Shown: piece by piece, positions 9,209 to 22,638 of the stretch
How positions within the stretch are numbered: position 1 is the first letter of the stretch
How the letters are laid out: the number at the start of each line of letters is the position of its first letter
Source: Mycobacterium sp. GA-1841
GTDB taxonomy: Bacteria > Actinomycetota > Actinomycetes > Mycobacteriales > Mycobacteriaceae
DNA: 64,000 bases
NCBI RefSeq assembly: GCF_001954135.1
Contig: NZ_MBEQ01000110.1
Coordinates: 1 to 64,000 of the forward strand
Direction of reading: 5' to 3'
Program-made: the position numbers and the translations under genes
The notes under the pieces: generated by a model
Seen by the model: only the letters and a program-made list of their open reading frames with translations
Told to the model about the DNA's origin: nothing
Database searches by the model: none

Positions 9209-9474
9209 AGGGACGGCGCCTGGGGTGTGCCGGCCATCGATGACGCGGTTTTCTTGCGCCGCAACAGCACCCGGCGGCTCCCGTCTGTGTAGGCCCGCAC
9301 GCGGGTCAGTTCCCAACCGCGGTACTCGGCTTCGATGGACAAGCGGATCGAGGCGCTGATCCTGGTGACGTCCGGAGGTAGCCGCAGCGGGATCCAGTCG
9401 TATTCCTCGGAGAGGTCCTCGGCGACGACCTTGTCCCATCCGGGGGGCATGCGGCCTTGTTGGATGGTGGTCAT
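9205..9474 (-). CDS. DUF5703 family protein
   Basis: Small cytoplasmic protein of 89 residues ([21 protein letters not shown]...). It has a conserved acidic-aromatic stretch [14 protein letters not shown] and a basic C-terminal region RRVLLRRKK. It resembles the actinobacterial DUF5703 family, whose function is unknown. The start ATG overlaps the lppL stop (ATGA, 9471-9474) and its own stop overlaps the pyrD start (GTGA), so lppL, this gene and pyrD form a tightly coupled operon. Confidence 0.75.
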   Translation of the reverse strand: MTTIQQGRMPPGWDKVVAEDLSEEYDWIPLRLPPDVTRISASIRLSIEAEYRGWELTRVRAYTDGSRRVLLRRKKTASSMAGTPQAPSL

Positions 9475-10499
9475 CGGCGCCCTGCTGCGTCGCGGATCAC
9501 CTGGACACCGGCTCCCGAGCCGGACACCACGTACAGGGTGCCGGTCTTGTCGTCGTAGGCCAGGGAGTTCGGTTGCTGCACGGTTCGATGACGCACCTTT
9601 TCCACGGGTATGCCGGTGGAGAGATCGTAACCAATCACGGTGTTGGCCGCGGTCTGCGACACCCAGGCCAACTCGGCCGACCCGGCCAGGCCGTACGGGG
9701 CGGCGGGGACCGGGTAGCGCTGCCGCATGATCAACGGGTCGGTGCCGAACACCAGCAGTTCGTCGCCGCGGGTGTCGGCGACGAGGACCCGGCCGCGCGT
9801 ATCGGCGGCGATCGTGGTGGCGCCCTCGCCAGCCCGCAGCGCCTGCGCGGCCTTGGTGCCGCTGGGATCGACGGCTGTCACCGAGGTCTGTCCGCGGTCC
9901 AGCACCACTGCGGTGTTGCCTTGGGTGACAAGCGAATCCACACGGGCGAAGATCTTGAGCCGGGTGCTCACGGTGTGATCGTCGGCCAGCGTGTACACGG
10001 CGCCGTCCGCGCTGCCCAGCACCGGTTTGCCGTCGGCGCGCAACGCGATCGCGGTGAACTCGACGTCCTGGCTGCCCTCCACCAGGATTTTGTCGGCCTT
10101 CGCGGTGCCGGTGTCGATGCGGAAATAGCCGCCGCGGGTGGCGGCCAGGATGTCCCCGTGGCCGTCGACGCTCATCGCGGTGGCCGCCGGTGTCAGCGTC
10201 ACGTTCCGGGTGGGCCGGTTGCCGGTCAGCAGGCTCAGCGTCGACTGCCCGTCGGGTCCGGGGGAGAGCACGGCCAGGGTGGCTGTTGCCGGATCGAACA
10301 CCGCGCTCTCGGCCCGCCCGGCCAGCGGTGTGATCTCACCATCCGGGGTGACGGTCACCGGCGGCGATTCCGCGGCCTGGGCCGGTTCGATGGTGGGTGG
10401 TGGGGCATCGGCGGGATTGGACGTGCACCCCGCGGTGAGCAACAGGGCCAACGCGACCAGTCCGGTGCGGACGGGCTGACCTGCAAAGATTGGGCGCAA
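9471..10499 (-). CDS. lppL: lipoprotein LppL, beta-propeller-like
   Basis: Exported lipoprotein of 342 residues. The signal peptide (GLVALALLL) ends in lipobox LTAGC with Cys25. A proline-rich linker follows, then repeated four-strand units typical of a seven-bladed propeller of the YncE/NHL type (for example [37 protein letters not shown]). It is syntenic with Rv2138 (lppL) upstream of pyrD. No ligand is known. The start at 10499 is TTG; there is no clear ribosome binding site. It is first in a three-gene coupled operon. Confidence 0.8.
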   Translation of the reverse strand: MRPIFAGQPVRTGLVALALLLTAGCTSNPADAPPPTIEPAQAAESPPVTVTPDGEITPLAGRAESAVFDPATATLAVLSPGPDGQSTLSLLTGNRPTRNVTLTPAATAMSVDGHGDILAATRGGYFRIDTGTAKADKILVEGSQDVEFTAIALRADGKPVLGSADGAVYTLADDHTVSTRLKIFARVDSLVTQGNTAVVLDRGQTSVTAVDPSGTKAAQALRAGEGATTIAADTRGRVLVADTRGDELLVFGTDPLIMRQRYPVPAAPYGLAGSAELAWVSQTAANTVIGYDLSTGIPVEKVRHRTVQQPNSLAYDDKTGTLYVVSGSGAGVQVIRDAAGRR

Positions 10500-10622
10500 C
10501 GGTGGGCTCTCGATCGGATGTGAATGGTCGGTGACGGGCAGGAATCCAGTTTAGGCATGGCGGTTGGCCAGAAATGGTCGCGTCTTCAACCATCGCGCCA
10601 TAAGTCGAGGTATGGTTCGACC

Positions 10623-10934
10623 ATGACCCTCGCCGCAGACCGGGAACTGGAAAGCCGAGAGTTTGCTATGGAGGACATTTCCACTGGTGTACACGCCAGC
10701 GGGTTTGGCCAGGTTGGCGATGGCCGGAGTTTTTCCTTCCATATCGAGCGTCAGCAGCTGATGGTCGAGATCTACCGCCCCCGGCTGTCGGGTCCGGTTC
10801 CCGTGGAGGACGACGTGGTGGCCGTGGCGTCCCGCAAACTGACCGATATCGACCTGTCTGACGAACGCAGCTTGTCGGCAACGGTGCGCGATGCGGTGGC
10901 CGGCGCACAGCCGGTCTCACGCGCTACTCGCTGA
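10623..10934 (+). CDS. conserved hypothetical protein (Rv2137c-like position)
   Basis: A 103-residue hypothetical protein beginning [19 protein letters not shown]; upstream in-frame codons would allow up to 136 residues. The central part [30 protein letters not shown] looks like a compact beta-rich fold, and the end is acidic then helical. It is divergent from lppL and directly upstream of uppP, where M. tuberculosis carries Rv2137c. No motif of known function was recognised. The start is uncertain: GAGG lies 13 bases upstream of 10623. Confidence 0.55.
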   Translation: MTLAADRELESREFAMEDISTGVHASGFGQVGDGRSFSFHIERQQLMVEIYRPRLSGPVPVEDDVVAVASRKLTDIDLSDERSLSATVRDAVAGAQPVSRATR

Positions 10935-10989
10935 ACGCGTCCGCTGCGGTCGTCACGGTACGGTCGTCGGCGTGACTGACGTCGGAGCC

Positions 10990-11820
10990 ATGTCCTGGCT
11001 GCAAGTGGTGGTGTTGTCGATTGTCCAGGGGCTCACCGAGTTTCTGCCGGTCTCCTCATCAGGGCACCTCGCGATCACCTCTCGTGTCTTCTTCGCCGAC
11101 GACGCCGGCGCCTCCTTTACAGCGGTCACCCAGCTGGGCACCGAACTCGCGGTCCTGGTTTATTTCGCCAAGGACATCGGCCGCATCATCAAGGCGTGGT
11201 TCAACGGATTGTTCGTCGCGGCGCACCGCTCGGCCGATTACTGGCTCGGCTGGTGGGTTATCATCGGCACCATCCCGATCGGGGTGTTCGGTCTGTTGTT
11301 CAAGGACGAAATCCGTAGCGGCGCACGCAATCTGTGGCTCGTGGCCTCGGCATTGATCGTGTTCTCCGCGGTGATCGCCGCGGCCGAGTATTACGGCAGG
11401 CAGACGCGCCGGGTCGAGCAGTTGAGCTGGCGCGACAGCATCGTGGTCGGCCTGTCCCAGTGTCTGGCGCTGGTGCCGGGCGTATCGCGCTCTGGTGCGA
11501 CCATCAGCGCCGGGCTCTTCCTGGGCATGGAACGCGAACTCGCCGCCCGGTTCGGATTCCTGTTGGCGATCCCGGCGGTCTTCGCCTCGGGTCTGTTCTC
11601 CCTGCCTGATGCGTTTCATCCGGTCGGCGAGGGAATGAGCGCCACCGGTGCTCAGTTGTTGGTGTCCACGGTGATCGCGTTCGTCGTCGGTTTCGCCGCG
11701 ATCGCCTGGTTCCTGAAATTCCTGGTGTCCCACAGCATGTACTGGTTTGTCGGGTACCGCGTCGTGCTCGGCGTGGTGGTGCTGGCGCTGCTGGGTACCG
11801 GGGTGGTGGCGGCGCAATGA
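10990..11820 (+). CDS. uppP: undecaprenyl-diphosphatase
   Basis: Membrane enzyme that dephosphorylates the C50-C55 polyprenyl diphosphate carrier so it can be reused for peptidoglycan and arabinogalactan synthesis; loss is linked to bacitracin sensitivity. The 276 residues equal the M. tuberculosis length. The active-site motifs are [17 protein letters not shown] (near 12-28) and [17 protein letters not shown] (near 160). About eight membrane segments are visible. ATG 10990 gives the family N-terminus [10 protein letters not shown]; an in-frame GTG at 10972 is possible. It starts a plus-strand run with the phosphatase, DUF3090 and SCO1664-like genes. Confidence 0.95.
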   Translation: MSWLQVVVLSIVQGLTEFLPVSSSGHLAITSRVFFADDAGASFTAVTQLGTELAVLVYFAKDIGRIIKAWFNGLFVAAHRSADYWLGWWVIIGTIPIGVFGLLFKDEIRSGARNLWLVASALIVFSAVIAAAEYYGRQTRRVEQLSWRDSIVVGLSQCLALVPGVSRSGATISAGLFLGMERELAARFGFLLAIPAVFASGLFSLPDAFHPVGEGMSATGAQLLVSTVIAFVVGFAAIAWFLKFLVSHSMYWFVGYRVVLGVVVLALLGTGVVAAQ

Positions 11821-11835
11821 TCGAGAGGAGCTGAA

Positions 11836-12507
11836 ATGACGGTGATCTTGCTGCGCCACGGTCGTTCGACGTCGAACACCGCGCACACGCTGGCCGGCCG
11901 CAGCGACGGTGTCGACCTCGATGAACGGGGCGCCGAGCAGGCCGTCGGACTGGCCGCCCGCATCGGGGAGCTGCCGGTGGCCGCGATCGTGCGTTCTCCG
12001 TTGTTGCGCTGTGAGCGCACGGTGGCCCCGCTGGCCGAGGCGCTGGGGCTGGAGCCGGCGGTCGATGAGCGGCTCACCGAGGTCGATTACGGCAGCTGGA
12101 CCGGGCGCGCGATCGGCGAGTTGGTCAAGGAACCGTTGTGGGCGGTCGTGCAGCAGCAGCCCAGTGCCGCGGTGTTCCCCGACGGAGAGGGGCTGGCCCA
12201 GGTGCAGGCCCGCGCGGTCGCTGCAGTGCGGGAACGTGACCGTGCGCTGGCCGAGCAGCACGGCGCCGACGTGCTGTGGGTGGCCTGCACACACGGCGAC
12301 GTGATCAAGGCGGTGCTGGCCGACGCCCTCGGGGTGCATTTGGACGGGTTTCAGCGCATCACCGCCGACCCGGCGTCGATGAGCGTGATCCGCTACACCG
12401 ATCTGCGGCCCTTCGTGATGCACATCAACCACACGGGTGCGCAGTTGAGCGCCGGCCTGGCCGCCAAACCCGTCACCGACGCCGTGGTCGGTGGGTCCAC
12501 CAACTGA
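11836..12507 (+). CDS. histidine phosphatase family protein
   Basis: Phosphoglycerate-mutase-like phosphatase of 223 residues, corresponding to Rv2135c. The catalytic LLRHGRSTSN is at the N-terminus, the acid residue lies in the region LTEVDYGSWTGR, and the second catalytic His is in WVACTHGDVIKAV. The physiological phosphate ester is not known; the family includes broad-specificity acid phosphatases. The SD GAGAGGAG lies 5 bases before the ATG and only 15 bases separate it from uppP, so the two are very likely co-transcribed. Confidence 0.88.
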   Translation: MTVILLRHGRSTSNTAHTLAGRSDGVDLDERGAEQAVGLAARIGELPVAAIVRSPLLRCERTVAPLAEALGLEPAVDERLTEVDYGSWTGRAIGELVKEPLWAVVQQQPSAAVFPDGEGLAQVQARAVAAVRERDRALAEQHGADVLWVACTHGDVIKAVLADALGVHLDGFQRITADPASMSVIRYTDLRPFVMHINHTGAQLSAGLAAKPVTDAVVGGSTN

Positions 12508-12542
12508 CCCGGCGTTGCCCTACCGGTATTTTGGAAGGTGCC

Positions 12543-13130
12543 ATGGCCCGCGCAATTCACGTATTCCGTACTCCCGACCGTTTCGTGGCCGGGACTGTCG
12601 GCCAACCCGGCAACCGGACTTTTTATCTGCAGGCGGTCCACGACAAGCGGGTGATCTCGGTGGTCCTGGAGAAGCAGCAGGTCGCCGTCCTCGCCGAGCG
12701 AATCGCCGCCCTGCTGACCGAGATCAACCGCCGGTTCGGCACGCCGATCCCGCCGGACACCGGTGAGGTGAGCGACCTGTTGCCCCTGGTCACTCCGGTC
12801 GATGCCGAGTTCCGGGTGGGCACCATGGGGCTGGGCTGGGACTCGGAGGCCCAGACGGTCGTGGTGGAGCTCCTCGCGGTGTCCGAAGGTGAGTTCGACG
12901 CGTCGGTGGTGCTCGACGATGCCGAGGACGGGCCGGACGCGGTGCGGGTGTTCCTCAGCCCGGAATCGGCCCGCGAATTCGCCACCCGGTCCAACCGGGT
13001 GATCTCGGCGGGACGTCCGCCCTGCCCGCTGTGTGACGAACCTCTGGACCCGGACGGCCACATCTGTGTGCGTACCAACGGCTATCGGCGTGGTGAGATC
13101 ACCGGGTCCGACGATGACGCCGACAGCTGA
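12543..13130 (+). CDS. DUF3090 family protein
   Basis: Conserved actinobacterial protein of 195 residues, the same length as Rv2134c. The N-terminus MARAIHVFRTPDRFVAGT is followed by the beta-rich domain. The C-terminal CPLCDEPLDPDGHIC provides a C-x2-C...C zinc-ribbon-like knuckle. The function is unknown; in actinobacteria this family is always next to the histidine phosphatase and SCO1664-like kinase-fold gene, which suggests a shared phosphate-related role. The GGAAGG upstream supports ATG 12543. It overlaps the next gene by 17 bases. Confidence 0.85.
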   Translation: MARAIHVFRTPDRFVAGTVGQPGNRTFYLQAVHDKRVISVVLEKQQVAVLAERIAALLTEINRRFGTPIPPDTGEVSDLLPLVTPVDAEFRVGTMGLGWDSEAQTVVVELLAVSEGEFDASVVLDDAEDGPDAVRVFLSPESAREFATRSNRVISAGRPPCPLCDEPLDPDGHICVRTNGYRRGEITGSDDDADS

Positions 13131-13944
13131 GCGCGGGCCCGCCCAACCCGATGACGAGGTGCTGGCCGAGGGCGAACTGACAGTGCTCGGCCGGATCCGC
13201 TCGGCCAGCAATGCCACCTTCCTGTGCGAGGCCAACTTTCGTGACCGGCAGGTGCACTGCGTGTACAAGCCGATTCGCGGCGAGGCGCCGCTGTGGGATT
13301 TTCCCGACGGCACATTGGCCGGCCGCGAGGTTGGTGCCTGTCTGGTGTCGGCCGCTTTGGGTTGGAACCTGGTGCCGCGCACCATTGTTCGTGACGGCCC
13401 GGCTGGGTCCGGGATGGTGCAGCGGTGGGTGGATCAGCCCGGCGACGAGGTGGGCGACGAGCCGGCTGCCGGACCCGATCTGGTGGACCTGCTCCCGGCC
13501 GGCCACCTTCCGCCGGGTTTCTTGCCGATCCTGCAGGCCTACGACTACGCCGGCGACGAGGTGACCCTGGTGCACGCCGACGATCCCCGGCTGTTCCGGC
13601 TGGCGGTGTTCGACGTGTTGATCAACAACGCCGACCGCAAGGGCGGGCACGTCCTGACCGGGGTCGACGGCGCGGTCTACGGCGTCGACCACGGCGTGAG
13701 CCTGCATGTCGAGGACAAGCTGCGAACGGTGCTGTGGGGATGGGCCGGCAAACCGGTCGATGACGAAACGCTGGCCGATGTCGCGGCGCTGCGCGACGGC
13801 TTCGCTGAGCTGGCCGAACAGCTGCGTCCTCATGTCACCGCAGCCGAGATCGCCGCGCTGCGCTCGAGAATCGTTGGCTTGCTGGATGATCCGGTGATGC
13901 CGTCGCCGGATCGGCACCGGCCGATCCCGTGGCCGGCGTTCTAA
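13114..13944 (+). CDS. SCO1664 family protein (PI3/4-kinase-like fold)
   Basis: 276-residue protein of the SCO1664/Rv2133c family, which has the phosphatidylinositol 3/4-kinase-like fold. Kinase-like elements are visible: VYKPIRGEAPLWDFPDG (Lys of the nucleotide site), FDVLINNADRKGGHVL (catalytic loop Asn/Asp) and YGVDHGVSLHVEDKLRTVLWGW (metal-binding Asp with a conserved tryptophan region). The substrate is not known. It overlaps DUF3090 by 17 bases and its stop overlaps the stop of the converging DUF2628 gene by two bases, so no terminator fits between them. Confidence 0.82.
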   Translation: MTPTAERGPAQPDDEVLAEGELTVLGRIRSASNATFLCEANFRDRQVHCVYKPIRGEAPLWDFPDGTLAGREVGACLVSAALGWNLVPRTIVRDGPAGSGMVQRWVDQPGDEVGDEPAAGPDLVDLLPAGHLPPGFLPILQAYDYAGDEVTLVHADDPRLFRLAVFDVLINNADRKGGHVLTGVDGAVYGVDHGVSLHVEDKLRTVLWGWAGKPVDDETLADVAALRDGFAELAEQLRPHVTAAEIAALRSRIVGLLDDPVMPSPDRHRPIPWPAF

Positions 13945-14348
13945 CGGACGCGCCTGAACCCCTCGAACGGATTCCACGATTGGCTGCCGCGCACCACGTG
14001 CAGGTAGTAGGCGTAGTTGGCGGTCGACATCGCCATCGTGGCGATTCCCAGGCCGATGGCACGGGCGAGGCTGTCACCGACCCCGATGGCCGTGAACACC
14101 ACCGCGACCGCCACCGTCACCCCCAGCAGCGTCAAACCCTTGCGCCACATGCCTTTGACGAAGAAGTAGAGCGGCCCGAACAGGAACGCCAGGATGTTGG
14201 AGGTGAGCCGCAGCTTGGCCATGAAGCTGAGGTTGCGGTAGGCGGCCTTGGCCTCCGGGCTCGCACTGGGCAGCCCGTAGGTGCTGAAGAAATCGAACTT
14301 CCAGCGCCACGAGTCGGACAGGTTGTCGACAGGCGTCTGCTCGGTCAT
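13941..14348 (-). CDS. DUF2628 domain membrane protein
   Basis: Predicted inner-membrane protein of 135 residues. A soluble N-terminus ([25 protein letters not shown]) leads into hydrophobic segments near 53-70 ([16 protein letters not shown]) and 72-110, ending with a basic cytoplasmic tail FEGFRRVR. The pattern [15 protein letters not shown] is typical of DUF2628. The function is unknown. It converges with the SCO1664-like gene and is divergent from cysQ, with 68 bases between the two starts. Confidence 0.8.
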   Translation of the reverse strand: MTEQTPVDNLSDSWRWKFDFFSTYGLPSASPEAKAAYRNLSFMAKLRLTSNILAFLFGPLYFFVKGMWRKGLTLLGVTVAVAVVFTAIGVGDSLARAIGLGIATMAMSTANYAYYLHVVRGSQSWNPFEGFRRVR

Positions 14349-14416
14349 GGCCTGACCCTAATGGCACAGCCGGCCCCGCCGGCACACCAGTTCGGCGCGG
14401 CACCGATACTTGGTGG

Positions 14417-15181
14417 GTGCACTCGACCGACGCCGACCTGGCTGCTGCCGTGGCCAAGGAAGCCGGTGAGCTGTTGTTGGCCGTGCGCGAGGAGGTCGGT
14501 TTCTACGACCCGTACTACCTCGGCGACGAGGGGGACCGGCGATCCAACGCCCTGATCCTGGAGCGGTTGGCCCAGGCCCGGCCGGGGGATTCGGTGCTCA
14601 GCGAGGAGGCGGTCGACGATCTGTCGCGGGTCGACGCCGATCGGGTCTGGATCGTCGACCCCGTCGACGGCACGCACGAATTCTCGTTGCCCGGCCGGGA
14701 GGACTGGGCCGTGCACATCGCGCTGTGGCAGCGCTCGGTCGGCGCCGACGGCGGCCTGTCGGATGCGGTGGTGGCCCTGCCGGCGCGCGGCGAGGTGTAC
14801 CGCAGCGACGCGGTCACCCCACCGGGTCCGCGTCGTCCGGGACCGTTGTTGATCACTGCGAGCTCGAACCGGCCGCCGGCAGTGCTGTGGCGGATGCGCG
14901 AACAGCTCGACTTCCGGATGGTGCGCATCGGTTCGGCCGGGGCCAAGGCGATGGCCGTGGTCCGCGGTGACGTCGATGCCTATATCCACGCCGGCGGGCA
15001 GTGGGAGTGGGATTCGGCCGCCCCGGCGGGTGTGGTGCTGGCCGCGGGTCTGCACGCCTCCCGGTTGGACGGCTCGGAACTGCGGTACAACCGCGCCGAT
15101 CCGTATCTGCCGGACTTCGTCATGTGCCGCCGGGAACTGGCGCCCGTCCTGTTGGAGGCGATCGGGGCGGCCTCCCGATGA
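14417..15181 (+). CDS. cysQ: 3'(2'),5'-bisphosphate nucleotidase
   Basis: Removes the 3'-phosphate from PAP (and possibly PAPS or inositol phosphates), clearing a by-product of sulfate assimilation. It is 254 residues and magnesium-dependent. The inositol-monophosphatase signature is clear: SEEAVDD (metal Glu), [12 protein letters not shown] (metal Asp pair) and [16 protein letters not shown] near the C-terminus. It is an orthologue of Rv2131c. The start is a GTG; no stronger alternative lies upstream. It is followed by mshC as in M. tuberculosis, placing sulfur and thiol metabolism side by side. A 27-codon frame overlaps its stop by ATGA but has no known homologue. Confidence 0.92.
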   Translation: MHSTDADLAAAVAKEAGELLLAVREEVGFYDPYYLGDEGDRRSNALILERLAQARPGDSVLSEEAVDDLSRVDADRVWIVDPVDGTHEFSLPGREDWAVHIALWQRSVGADGGLSDAVVALPARGEVYRSDAVTPPGPRRPGPLLITASSNRPPAVLWRMREQLDFRMVRIGSAGAKAMAVVRGDVDAYIHAGGQWEWDSAAPAGVVLAAGLHASRLDGSELRYNRADPYLPDFVMCRRELAPVLLEAIGAASR

Positions 15182-15284
15182 GCGCAGCGGGAATGGATCC
15201 GTCCCTGCGGTTGTCTGTCTACCTGAACTGTGCGGGACCGACCGGCGGGAGGCCGTCCTGAGCGAGCACCTTAGAGTCGAAGCC

Positions 15285-16532
15285 ATGCAATCGTGGGCGG
15301 CACCGTCAATTCCGGTGCTGGATGGGAGTGGTCCGCAACTACGGCTGTATGACAGCGCCGACCGGCAGATCCGCCCGGTCACCCCGGGCCCGACGGCCAC
15401 GATGTACGTGTGTGGCATCACGCCGTACGACGCGACCCACCTGGGCCACGCCGCGACGTATCTGACCTTCGATCTGGTCCACCGGCTGTGGCTGGATGCC
15501 GGGCACACCGTGCATTACGTGCAGAACGTCACCGACGTGGACGACCCGCTGTTCGAACGCGCCGCACGTGACGGCATCGACTGGCGTGACCTCGGTGACA
15601 GCGAGACCCAGCTGTTCCGCGAGGACATGGCCGCCCTGCGGGTGGTGCCCCCGCAGGACTATGTGGCCGCGACCGAGACGATCACCGAGGTGATCGAGTT
15701 GGTCGAGAAGATGCTGGCCTCGGGTGCGGCGTATGTCGTCGAGGACCCCAACGAGCCTGGGTATCCCGACATCTACTACCGCGCCGACGCCACCGTGCAG
15801 TTCGGGTACGAGTCGGGCTACGACCGCGACACCATGCTGCGGTTGTTCGGCGAGCGCGGCGGCGATCCCGACCGGGCAGGGAAGAGTGACGAGTTGGACG
15901 CCCTGCTGTGGCGCGCCGAGCGCCCCGGCGAACCGAGCTGGCCTTCGCCGTTCGGTGCCGGCCGGCCGGGTTGGCATGTCGAGTGTTCGGCGATCGCGCT
16001 GACCCGCATCGGTTCCGGCCTGGACATCCAGGGTGGCGGCAGCGATCTGATCTTCCCGCATCACGAGTTCTCCGCGGCCCACGCCGAATCGGTCACGGGG
16101 GAGCGGCGTTTCGCCCGCCACTACGTGCACGCCGGCATGATCGGCTGGGACGGGCACAAGATGAGCAAGAGCCGGGGGAACCTGGTGCTGGTGTCGCGGC
16201 TGCGCGAGCAGGGTGTGGAGCCGTCGGCCATTCGGTTGGGCTTGTTCGCCGGGCACTACCGCAGCGACCGCTTCTGGAGCGATGCGGTGCTCGAGGAGGC
16301 CACCGCCCGGCTGGCGCAGTGGCGCAGGGCCGTTGCGCTGCCCGCCGGACCGGACGCCACCGATGTGGTGGCCCGGGTGCGCCGGTATCTGGCCGATGAT
16401 CTGGACACTCCGAAAGCGCTTGCTGCACTTGATGGTTGGTGTACCGACGCGCTGGCATACGGCGGGCATGACACCACGTCGCCGCAAACGGTGGCCGACA
16501 CCGTGGATGCTCTGCTGGGGGTTGTGCTCTAG
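15285..16532 (+). CDS. mshC: L-cysteine:1D-myo-inositol 2-amino-2-deoxy-alpha-D-glucopyranoside ligase
   Basis: ATP-dependent ligase that joins cysteine to GlcN-Ins, the penultimate step of mycothiol synthesis. It is a 415-residue paralogue of cysteinyl-tRNA synthetase. Zinc and cysteine site residues are in [20 protein letters not shown] (HIGH-like signature), the zinc Cys/His in [10 protein letters not shown] and [12 protein letters not shown], and the KMSKS loop is [11 protein letters not shown]. The C-terminal anticodon domain of true CysS is shortened. ATG 15285 matches the conserved MQSW N-terminus of the M. tuberculosis enzyme. The gene is a strong marker for an actinomycete. It lies 103 bases after cysQ. 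Confidence 0.97.
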   Translation: MQSWAAPSIPVLDGSGPQLRLYDSADRQIRPVTPGPTATMYVCGITPYDATHLGHAATYLTFDLVHRLWLDAGHTVHYVQNVTDVDDPLFERAARDGIDWRDLGDSETQLFREDMAALRVVPPQDYVAATETITEVIELVEKMLASGAAYVVEDPNEPGYPDIYYRADATVQFGYESGYDRDTMLRLFGERGGDPDRAGKSDELDALLWRAERPGEPSWPSPFGAGRPGWHVECSAIALTRIGSGLDIQGGGSDLIFPHHEFSAAHAESVTGERRFARHYVHAGMIGWDGHKMSKSRGNLVLVSRLREQGVEPSAIRLGLFAGHYRSDRFWSDAVLEEATARLAQWRRAVALPAGPDATDVVARVRRYLADDLDTPKALAALDGWCTDALAYGGHDTTSPQTVADTVDALLGVVL

Positions 16533-16571
16533 CACCTCGTCGGCCGCGTCCCCGTGCGGTACGTTGCGGCC

Positions 16572-17456
16572 ATGGGTTCTGTGCATGGAAAAGTCGTATT
16601 CATCACCGGCGGTGCCCGGGGCATCGGTGCCGAGGTGGCCCGCCGGTTGCGGCGCCGGGGCGCCAAGCTGGTGCTCACCGATCTGGACGAGGCACCGCTG
16701 AGCGCACTGGCCGCCGAACTCGGTGAGGAACATGTGCTCACCGCGCTTGCCGATGTGCGTGACCTGGCCGCCATGCAGAAGGCCGCGGATGCCGCTGTCG
16801 AACGCTTCGGCGGCATCGACGTCGTGATGGCCAACGCCGGCATCGCCAGCTTCGGCTCGGTCATGCAGGTGGATCCCGAGGCGTTCAAGCGGGTCGTCGA
16901 CATCAATGTGACGGGGGTGTTCAACACGGTCCGGGCCACGCTTCCGGCGGTCATCCAACGCCGCGGCTATGTACTCGTGGTGTCCTCGCTCGCCGCGTTC
17001 ACCTCGGCGCCCGGGCTGGCCGCCTACCACGCCTCCAAAGCCGGCGCCGAGTACTTCGCCAACACCCTGCGGCTTGAGGTGGCCCACCTCGGTGTCGACG
17101 TCGGCTCGGCGCACATGAGCTGGATCGACACCCCCCTGGTACAAGACGCCAAGTCCGACCTTTCGGCGTTCCAGGAGATGCTGTCCAAGCTGCCGCCGCC
17201 GCTGAACCGGACCACCACCGTGGACGCCTGCGGCGCCGCCTTCGTCAAGGGCATCGAGGGGCGCAAGAAGCGCATCTACAGCCCGGAGTGGGTGGGGGTG
17301 TTCCGCTGGATCCGGCCGGTGGTGTCGACGCCGCTGGCCGAACGCGACATCCGCAAGTTCACGCCCACACTGCTACCCAAACTGGACGCCGAGGCGGCTG
17401 CCCTCGGCCGCTCGACCAGCGCCCGCATCGAAGCACTGGAGAAGCCCGAGGATTAA
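16572..17456 (+). CDS. SDR family oxidoreductase (Rv2129c-like)
   Basis: Classical short-chain dehydrogenase of 294 residues. The NAD(P) motif TGGARGIG is at the N-terminus, followed by NAG (ANAG) and the catalytic Ser/Tyr/Lys (VSSLAAF, YHASKAG). The C-terminal extension PTLLPKLDAEAAALGRSTSARIEAL is beyond the common 250-residue core. An acidic residue after strand 2 (LTDLDE) suggests NAD preference. The substrate is unknown. ATG 16572 is preferred; GTG 16554 is possible. It directly follows mshC, as Rv2129c does. Confidence 0.85.
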   Translation: MGSVHGKVVFITGGARGIGAEVARRLRRRGAKLVLTDLDEAPLSALAAELGEEHVLTALADVRDLAAMQKAADAAVERFGGIDVVMANAGIASFGSVMQVDPEAFKRVVDINVTGVFNTVRATLPAVIQRRGYVLVVSSLAAFTSAPGLAAYHASKAGAEYFANTLRLEVAHLGVDVGSAHMSWIDTPLVQDAKSDLSAFQEMLSKLPPPLNRTTTVDACGAAFVKGIEGRKKRIYSPEWVGVFRWIRPVVSTPLAERDIRKFTPTLLPKLDAEAAALGRSTSARIEALEKPED

Positions 17457-17492
17457 TCGAGTGGCCGGTTGTGACACGCAGGCCAGCGGAGG

Positions 17493-18371
17493 CTACCGAC
17501 CGCGACGCCGCAGGTAGCGCTCGAACTCCGCAGCCAACGCATCACCGTCGATCTTGCCGAGCGCCTCGTTCATGTCCACCTCGGCGTCACCACGCTGCTC
17601 CAACGACGCGACGTACTCGGCGATCTCGTCGTCCTCGGCCGTCATCTCGGAGACGGCCTGTTCCCACTCCTCGGCGGCGGCGGGCAGATCGGCCAGCGGC
17701 ACCTCGATGTCGAGCACGTCTTCGACGCGGCGCAGCAGGGCGACGGTGGCTTTCGGGCTGGGCGGTTGGGACACGTAATGCGGAACCGCCGCCCAGAACG
17801 TCACCGCTGGGATGCCGGCCTGTACACAGGCGTCCTGGAACACCCCGGCGATCCCGGTCGGACCTTCGTAGCGGGTTTCTTCCAGCCCGAACACCTTCGC
17901 CGAATCCGACGAGTACGCCGAGCCCGACACCGGCACCGGCCGGGTGTGGGGCGTATCGGCCAGCAGCGCGCCCAGGATCACCACGGTCTGCACATTCAGC
18001 TTGTCGGCGATGGCCAACAACTCCGCGCAGAAGGTGCGCCAGCGCATGTTGGGCTCCACCCCGTGCATCAACACCACGTCGCGGTTGCTGCCCGGAGGAC
18101 GGCAGTGCGAGACCCGCATCGACGGCCACACCAGCTCGCGGGTGACGCCGTCGACCTGGCGGATCACCGGTCGGTTCACCTGGTAGTCGTAATACGACTC
18201 GTCGTCGATCTCGACGATGGGTTGGGCCTCCCAGATCGCATCCAGGTGGTCCAGCGCGTCACTGGCCGCGTCGCCGGCGTCGTTCCAGCCCTCGAAAGCC
18301 GCCACGATGGTGGCGTCTTTCAGTTCGGGCAGGTTGATCGGCCGGCCGGCGTTCGGATACGACGGTGTCAC
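17493..18371 (-). CDS. PAC2 family protein
   Basis: PAC2 family protein of 292 residues, the same length as Rv2125. Eukaryotic relatives are proteasome-assembly chaperones. Diagnostic parts are ATIVAAFEGWNDAGDAASDALDHL at the N-terminus (shown in short), then DVVLMHGVEPNMRW and GALLADTPHTRPVPV. A helical C-terminus (YVASLEQRGDAEVDMNEA) follows. A role in proteasome-like or other assembly is only an inference from the family. GTG 18371 with AAGG upstream gives the family start; a longer frame to 18572 is not supported. Confidence 0.87.
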   Translation of the reverse strand: MTPSYPNAGRPINLPELKDATIVAAFEGWNDAGDAASDALDHLDAIWEAQPIVEIDDESYYDYQVNRPVIRQVDGVTRELVWPSMRVSHCRPPGSNRDVVLMHGVEPNMRWRTFCAELLAIADKLNVQTVVILGALLADTPHTRPVPVSGSAYSSDSAKVFGLEETRYEGPTGIAGVFQDACVQAGIPAVTFWAAVPHYVSQPPSPKATVALLRRVEDVLDIEVPLADLPAAAEEWEQAVSEMTAEDDEIAEYVASLEQRGDAEVDMNEALGKIDGDALAAEFERYLRRRGR

Positions 18372-18785
18372 ACCTTCAGCGTAAGCCTTCCGATGGTGCC
18401 GATGAGCGCGTTGCGTGCGCGGGTCGTCGCGGGGTCCAACAGCGTGTTCGATAGACGGACTACCCTGTTGATGTGACTGCCGCTGACACATTCGGCTACG
18501 ACATCGACCTGGGCATCCAGCTGCAGGCCGCCCGCCGGCCACGCGCCGTCGAGATGAAATATGGTCGGCCACAGCCTGGTTAGCCTCGGTGACGACGACA
18601 TCGCCGACAAGATCCGCGGGTGGTCGCTGTAAGGGCGACGGGATGGGTGTCCAGACGTCGATCGGGTGACGACGTAGACTTTTCTGGTCGAGAGGCGTTG
18701 CAACGGTTATCGGGGGGGCGGTTCCCCGCGGTTTCCGCCACGCTCGGCAGAGTCAAGGACGCCTTCCGCTACGGAAGGAACGTAC
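18372..18785. other. 414-base gap before metH with two tiny overlapping frames
   Basis: No confident gene lies here. A GTG frame at 18473-18583 (36 residues, VTAADTFGYDIDLGIQLQAA...) overlaps an ATG frame at 18561-18632 (23 residues, ending LGDDDIADKIRGWSL). Neither has a clear ribosome binding site. Their overlap in different frames could mark a short gene broken by a frameshift. The remaining bases hold the divergent promoters of the PAC2 gene and metH. A G-run hairpin (GGGGGGCGG...CCGC) lies near 18713-18737. Confidence 0.35.
18762..18778 (+). promoter_or_regulatory. hairpin covering the metH ribosome binding site
   Basis: CCTTCCG (18762-18768), loop CTA, CGGAAGG (18772-18778) form a perfect 7-bp stem. 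The 3' arm contains the GGAAGG that serves as the Shine-Dalgarno sequence of metH (GTG at 18786). Closing the hairpin would hide it. Confidence 0.5.
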
Positions 18786-22562
<3,777 letters not shown>

Positions 22563-22638
22563 GCCGAAACCCGGTGCACCGCAGTGCACTGAGTCACACG
22601 ATTTCGCGTGGTCCGTTGTGCGATGGGACAATCGGACC

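Noticed and set aside
10524-10622. 33-residue extension of the Rv2137c-like gene
   Set aside because: It would reach back into the lppL promoter region and has low-complexity content; kept as a possibility only.
15178-15261. 27-codon frame overlapping the cysQ stop
   Set aside because: It has an ATGA overlap but no homologue and only one Cys, so it is not convincing as a cysteine leader peptide.
18633-18785. Cobalamin riboswitch before metH
   Set aside because: No B12-box or expected long leader structure was recognised; only short hairpins are present.
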